This document shows positions 58,660-64,000 of a stretch of DNA of 64,000 bases, piece after piece. The DNA is taken from NCBI RefSeq assembly GCF_020497125.1, contig NC_059075.1:61213321-61277320 (forward strand), given 5' to 3'. Made by a program: the position numbers and the translations under genes. The stretch's first letter is position 1, and each line of letters opens with the position of its first letter. The notes under the pieces were generated by a model that saw nothing but the letters and a program-made list of their open reading frames with translations, was not told where the DNA came from and did not search any database. This DNA is from Mauremys mutica. Taxonomy: Eukaryota > Chordata > Testudines > Geoemydidae.

Positions 58660-59060
58660 AGCAGAGAGCTCAAGGACTGTATGGAGCATAGATAACGAAC
58701 AACTCTCACCACCAGAGGAGGTTTGAGGCATATTGTTGAGATAGTATGGATAAGCTTGCTCCCTGTACTTTACCTGTTTCCATGGATTAAAACATTGGTG
58801 GTGGGTGAACCGCAGGCTCAGTGAGGTTAGCCTCCGGCCCACCCCACCGCTCGTCTTCCTCTGCCAGAACTCAGATCGTCCCCTCCAGAGTGTGGGGCAG
58901 GCGTTGTGAGCACCAGATCCAGCTGCCCAGAGTCCCTGGCCCCAGCCCAGCGCCGGGAAGAAGGAGAGGACCTGGGGATGGAATGTGACCGGGCCACACA
59001 GGGCTGTTTGCAGAGGCTCAGCCTCCCCCGGCCTTTGATACCCAGTGCCCATGGATTAAA
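58660..59060. other. GC-rich stretch, unassigned
   Basis: 'catggattaaaa' occurs at both ends (58,780 and 59,050), and the wording is reminiscent of a turtle repeat. A 144-codon minus-strand frame here has no recognisable domain and is not called. Confidence 0.35.
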
Positions 59061-59079
59061 AGGAGTTCATCCTCTAAAA

Positions 59080-59210
59080 GCTGTACATATTATTATTTAT
59101 ATTATTGTAGCACCTAGGAGCCCACTCACTGGTGCTGTACAAAAACAGAACAAAAAAAGATGGTCCCTGCCTCAAAGAGCTTACAATATAAGTATAAGGC
59201 AAAATGGATT
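59080..59210 (-). repeat. Amniote interspersed repeat (complement of the 8,441 family)
   Basis: 'gtagcacctaggagccca', 'ggtgctgtacaaaaacag' and 'caaagagcttacaatata' in order. Confidence 0.6.
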
Positions 59211-59744
59211 CAGATAAACAGATGGTGGAGCACAAGGAAACAATGACACAATATTGGTCAGCATGACTGGCAGTGGTCTCAGTACACCAGCAGCCTAACC
59301 ATTATCAATTTCTGTCAATATCTTTTGCATAAAAAGAAACTGGAGAGGCACAATTGGGGCACTGAAGGAAAAGGGATCTGGACCATTATAGTATTTTTAT
59401 AAGAAAGCAAGTCTCAGAGCACAGGCCAGTCACAGCAGCATTATAATTTTTTAGAAAAAAAAAAAAAAAACACCTCACATCTTCCTTTTCAAACAATGCT
59501 TAGATTAGCTCTCTGGAGAAGGGATCATCTTTTTGCTATGTGTGTGTACAAGGCCTAGCACAATGGTGCCCTTGCAGGTCCTACTGCCATGTAAAAACAA
59601 TAACTGTTTTTGTTATACAAACATAGGGGACAAGATCATTTCCCCCAAATAAGGTTTTTAATCATGAATCTGCCATTAGGTCAAAGGGCACTATGACAGA
59701 ACCCTCTCACCACCAGCTATTTAGGCCTCCTGTTGAATCTAGAG

Positions 59745-59963
59745 CAGTGGTTCTCAAAGCCAATCAGCCGCTTGTTCAGGGAAAGCCCCTCGCAGGCTGG
59801 ACCGGTTTGTTTACCTGCCATGTCCGCAGGTTTGGCCGATCGCGGCTCCCACTGGCCGCGGTTTGCCGCTCCAGGCCAATGAGGGCTGCGGGAAGGACAG
59901 CCAGCAAATCCCTCAGCCCGCACTTTCCCTGAACAAGCGGCGGACCGGCTTTGAGAACCACTG
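59745..59963. mobile_element. Small hAT element with fold-back interior
   Basis: The ends CAGTGGTTCTCAAAGCC and (complement) CAGTGGTTCTCAAAGCC are perfectly inverted. The exact 8-bp duplication ATCTAGAG lies at 59,737-59,744 and 59,964-59,971. The inner 'gcttgttcagggaaag' reappears inverted before the right end. Confidence 0.92.
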
Positions 59964-59971
59964 ATCTAGAG

Positions 59972-60562
59972 CAGCAAAGCCAGTTTCCCGAGCGGGGCAG
60001 ATTGGGGGGGGAAAGATGGTGGTAACTTGCAAAAGCCCCACACACCACTGAAAAGACTGACAACTGATTCTGTCACCCAGCACCAAGTAATTCTGATACT
60101 CCCCACAACACAGGCCATTTAAATTTTAATTCCTACAAAACACATCAATTTAATTCTGACCCCCAACAACTGATAGACTCCCATACACACATGGCCCCTT
60201 GCACAACTGCTATACACAATTGATATAAATCACACACACAAAAAATAGACATAGACCCCCCATATTTGATAGACTTCACAAAGATGACAAACCCCAACAT
60301 GCACAGAACCCCACCACATTTGATACATGTGCACACACCTTTCCACATCATTGTTATGCTGATGTAAGAAGTCATTGGTGGTCATCAAAGAGGTCACTGC
60401 CACTTTACTCAGACAAATAGTGGTTACCACATCACCATAGGAGTTAGGGAACACAAGCTGTAAAGTGTACTCCAGAACTAGATCTCATGGAGAACTGCTC
60501 AAGATCCTGCATAGCAAAATCTACTGGCTATTGAACTAAGACAAGGTCACAGATCACCACTC
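59972..60562. other. No recognised feature
   Basis: CA-rich, AT-rich sequence with chance frames only. Confidence 0.5.
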
Positions 60563-60929
60563 TAAGGCCATGTTTACACTACACAGATAAGTCAACATAA
60601 GGCAGCTTACATGGACCTAACTGTGGAGGTGTACACACTACAATGTTCCTCCCACTGATTTAACTCCCCTGCTAAGCTGACATAATAAAACCACCTTGGC
60701 AACAGGTGTAGGGCTTATGGGGGATGTAGTTAGACCAATGCAGTGTCAGTGTAAACACTGTGTTGCTTATGTCACCCTAGGTGGCCTCCAGGAGGTGTCC
60801 CACAAAGCCCATTGTGTTCGTTCTGGCCACCAGTTTAAAGCCCCAGGAATTTTTTAAATTCCTCTTCCTGTTTGCTCAGCATGGAGAGCTCACATAGCAT
60901 TTGCCCAGCTGACCATGCTGGCTCCCTGA

Positions 60930-62490
60930 AACAAAACGTGCGCCTGCCTGGAGTACTCTTGAGTTGTTGGATCTGCTGGGTCTGTGCGGAGAGGAAGCTG
61001 TGCAGTCACTGCTCCACTTCAGCCACAGGAACTTTGATATCTATGGGCAGATTGCTCATGGCATAGAGAAGAAGGAGTAAAATAGGGACAAGCAGCAGTG
61101 CCGTGCCAAGATCAAGTTGCTGAGGCATGCATACCAGAAGGCAAGGGAGGCCAATCGTTGGTCTGGTGCATTTCCAAAGACTTGCTGCTTCTACAAGGAG
61201 CTTTACAGGAGCTGGAGACAGTGGTCAGTGGAGTCAACCCTGAGGAAGATGTGGTGGAAGAGGAAGTGCAGTTAGAGCAGGATGGGGACAGGTGACAGAG
61301 ACGTCCGGTGGCCTGGTGAGCAAGGAACTCTTCTCAACTCCGGAGGGGTCTAGCCAGCCCCAGCACTCCGGCTGTGGCGCGCCTGATGCAAGAAAGGGGA
61401 GCTCTGGAAAATACTCTTTGTTCTTTGATACTGCAGGGAGACAAGAAGTAGAGCTCTGCTTTTTTAAGCAGGGTAGAAGGGGGACTTAAATACCCAACAC
61501 AGGCACAGTATATGCTTCTCATTCCCCTATGCACCTAGGCAGAGAGGGTCCTGCGGGAAAGTTTGTTGATGCTCACCAGGATGTCCCAGGAATCCTCTTA
61601 GAGATCTCTAGGAAACATTCTCGTAGGCTCTCTGCAATCCTCTGCCAAAAGTTGCTTGGGAGGGCTACTTTGTTTTCCCCCCTGCTATAGGAAACTTTGC
61701 TGCATGAATCGGCAATTATTTCTGCAGGCAACAAAGCAGCACATAGGTAAGCAGCATACGGACCCGCTCTGCAGCCACACGCAAGCAGAAGCTGCAACCT
61801 TGCATCCTCAGTTACCCTCAGGAGCAAGATATCAGCTGCTATCACCCCTACCTGTGGAAAATGGTGCCAGTATTCAGAATAGTGGCCCTAGGCGCTTATA
61901 GTGATTCCCCTCTGAAGCACCCCACCCTTAGTCCCATCTTGCCCCTTCTACCGCAGGGCCGAACTCACCATGGCTGGGGCTCCCACTGTGCTGTGTGCCT
62001 GCCAAGGGGAAGTGAGAAAGTGGTGTTTCTAACTAGTTTGAATCAAGGCTGTGAATGCACTCACAACAGTGCCTCTGCCTATTATTTCTTTAGCTTCTGC
62101 AGATGTGCCCTTGATGGTCTCCTCCTGCACACCGGCTGAGCAGCTCTGTCAGATAAGGAAATGAAACAGGAGGAATAAGGAAGACATGTTCAGGGAAGCG
62201 CAGCAATCCTCAGATACTTCGGATTGTGAGCAGAGTATATCAGTGAGAAAATGCATATGAATAGCCAAGAGAGGAAACAAGGACAGGAGCAGATGATACA
62301 GCTGCTACAGGACCAAACAGACATTCTGAGGTCCCTGACTGAACTGCAGATGGAACAAATCCATGTTTACCTCCTCCTGCAGCCCATACAGAACTGCCTT
62401 CCATGCTCTCCCCACACACACTCCTCATATGTTCCTGGGCCACCTCAGTACCCCCATGTGCTCTGCCCTGAAGGACATGTATCACAATGA
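60930..62490 (+). pseudogene. Harbinger Myb/SANT-like DNA-binding protein
   Basis: From 60,961 one frame reads ELLDLLGLCGEEAVQSLL, NFDIYGQIAHGIEKKE, a stop, then QQCRAKIKLLRHAYQKAREA and FYKELYRSW. This is the Myb/SANT-like domain that accompanies Harbinger transposases and directs end binding and nuclear import. The C-terminal coiled segment (QMIQLLQDQTDILRSLTELQ) is in the frame at 62,251-62,490. Stops and frameshifts disable it. Confidence 0.8.
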
Positions 62491-62904
62491 CAGCTGGACA
62501 TATACCCAACGGTGAGAACCTCATTTGAAAATGTGCTCTTCATTTTCATGTCCCTTGCAGAACAAATAAATGTTTGTATCGCTGTTGAATAAAAAATGTA
62601 CTTATAGAAAGATATGGAATTTTCATTTGTCTCCTACAAACAGTGATTGCTGCTGAAATTCATACCCAGTGGCAACTGGTGCATTTGCATTATGAAATTA
62701 ATGCACACACAGCAATCATTACAAGGTTCAGACTACAGTGCAAGAAAACAATGCCTGGCTAAATGCATTAGACAGACAGACATATTACTGGGGCTCATTG
62801 TCAAAATGTTCCTTCAAAGCTTCCCTGATTTGAATAGCCCCCCATTGAACCCCTCTTAGTATCCTTAGTACTAAGTAATAGCCTTAGTATCTGGCTGCTC
62901 AAAA

Positions 62905-63532
62905 TCAGCAGACTGACAATCCATCTTGATGCTCCTTCCCTGACCATTCCGCTTTGATGTCAGTGAAACAACCCCAGTGATCCACCAGAGATTGTAACAC
63001 CATAGAAAAGTAGCCCTTTCTGTGGATGTACTCCGTCACAAGATGGTTTGGCACCAAAATGGGGATGTGTGTGCCATCTATCACCCTGCTGCAGTTTGGG
63101 AATCCCATTGTTGCGAAGCCATCCACTGTTTCCCACTCACAGTCTTTCATAACAGGAGGCAATTAAGGCTCTGCACACTTGCATTACTACAACCCTCACA
63201 GTGGACTTCCCAACTCCAAACTCATTTGTGACTGAGCAGTAGCAGTCCAGAGTTGCCAGCTTCCACACAGTGATCACCACTTGCTTCTCCACTGTTAGGG
63301 CAGCTCTCATTTTGGTGTTCTTGCGCCAGAAGACAGGAGCAAGCTCCACACACAGTTCCAGGTAGGTGGCTTTGTGCATCCAAAAGTTCTGCAGCCACTG
63401 CTCATCATCCCATATACGCATCATGATGCAATCCCACCACTCAGTGCTTGTTTCCTGCACACAGAACCAACGGTCCACCATGTGCAGCTGCTCCGTGAAT
63501 GCCAAAAGCAATCTTGAATTGTTTCTTTCCAT
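62905..63532 (-). pseudogene. Harbinger (HARBI1-like) DDE transposase, broken
   Basis: The first frame, 63,532-63,137, gives the N-terminal helical part (TVEKQVVITVWKLATLDCY; FGVGKSTVRVVV). After a shift, 63,162-62,905 gives GFPNCSRVIDGTHIPILVPN, YIHRKGYFSMVLQSLVDHWG and FTDIKAEWSG, with two of the three DDE acidic residues. The frame ends before the last catalytic residue. There is a frameshift near 63,150 and a C-terminal truncation, so it is inactive. Confidence 0.88.
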
Positions 63533-64000
63533 GACATAGAGCAGGAGTCATCATCAGATTCACAGCTAATGAAATACTGTGTTCATAACACTCATCACAA
63601 TATGGGAGAGAAGTGTAGGAGCCATGCTTTGAGACACAGATGGCAGGCACGCAGTTTACAGTGGCTGTTGAAAAGCCGTGCAAAATGTAGTTGGAAGCCC
63701 ATGGAATAATGGGATGGAGAAAACTGCATCATGGGACAGTAAACCCGCCCCCACAAGGCACTGCAAACTCTTCCCAGAACACCCAGAGGCAGATGGTGGC
63801 AAGTTGCACAGTGGGATATCCACCCATGGTGCACTTCTTTGTCTGTCAATGCAAGAGCGCCAACTGTGGACACGCTCCGCCATCGTGTGTGGTGTGGATT
63901 GCAAAAGCAGTAGAATTACAGCGGTGGATGATCGTTGACGTAACTTAAGTTGATTTAACTTTGTAATGTAGACATAACAATGATAACATTCAGGCTATTA

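Larger units (their letters stand above)
60566..63979. mobile_element. PIF-Harbinger transposon, 3.4 kb, decayed
   Basis: The ends GGCCATGTTTACACTAC and (complement) TGTTATGTCTACATTAC are inverted, followed by related 'aagtcaac' and 'aaatcaac' segments. It contains the two genes expected of PIF-Harbinger, a Myb/SANT-like protein (plus) and a DDE transposase (minus), facing each other. Both are broken. No exact 3-bp duplication was found. Confidence 0.85.

Noticed and set aside
58618..59052. 144-codon minus-strand frame with a possible donor at 58,778, considered as an upstream EXD1 exon
   Set aside because: The sequence does not resemble EXD1, and the region looks repeat-derived.
1..64000. 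tRNA, rRNA or CRISPR array
   Set aside because: No cloverleaf with A and B boxes, no rRNA-like stretch and no regularly spaced identical repeats were seen.

Overview
The window looks like nuclear DNA of a cryptodiran turtle or a close relative. The repeat content points that way: CR1 LINEs with the 3' end typical of turtles, Penelope-derived repeats, many hAT and PIF-Harbinger elements, MIR remnants and a Ty3/gypsy relic. Two spliced genes, INO80 and EXD1, lie on the minus strand in the order I recall from other amniotes. Nearly everything else is intron, intergenic DNA or mobile DNA. Most long open frames are chance frames or parts of repeats.

Layout. INO80 occupies about 1-29,000 (minus). 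A CpG island at about 28,340-29,640 holds a likely untranslated first exon with donor at 28,786/28,785. The start codon is at 12,305-12,303, and six coding exons reach the left edge: 12,163-12,305 (coding part), 8,967-9,133, 8,776-8,843, 5,239-5,400, 1,370-1,490 and 1-71 (cut by the edge). They join in frame and encode the first 244 residues of the INO80 chromatin-remodelling ATPase. The region 29,640-36,273 is intergenic. EXD1 follows (minus), with its stop at 36,274. Five exons (36,274-37,050; 44,994-45,185; 46,676-46,819; 54,809-54,889; 55,007-55,111) encode the C-terminal 432 residues of a degenerate RNase D-like protein of the piRNA pathway. Its 5' exons lie beyond the window or were not found.

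Mobile DNA. EXD1 introns contain an endogenous retrovirus at 49,516-54,271 with two LTRs that differ by about six substitutions, a gag remnant and a broken env, but no recognisable pol. It is flanked by an unusual 92-bp duplication, and primer-binding-site bases follow its 3' LTR. There is also a Ty3/gypsy relic (39,577-41,500), and a Penelope-derived repeat that keeps a complete hammerhead ribozyme motif (45,360-45,402). The right end holds two PIF-Harbinger elements. One (60,566-63,979) still shows a Myb/SANT-like gene and a transposase gene, both broken. INO80 intron 1 carries hAT elements with clean 8-bp target duplications and several CR1 copies.

How the pieces relate. INO80 acts in nuclear chromatin remodelling. 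EXD1 acts with TDRD12 in germline piRNA production, which silences transposons, so a young antisense retrovirus inside this gene is a notable context. No tRNA, rRNA or CRISPR feature was seen. All assignments come from reading the sequence and from memory of the families; no searches were run.
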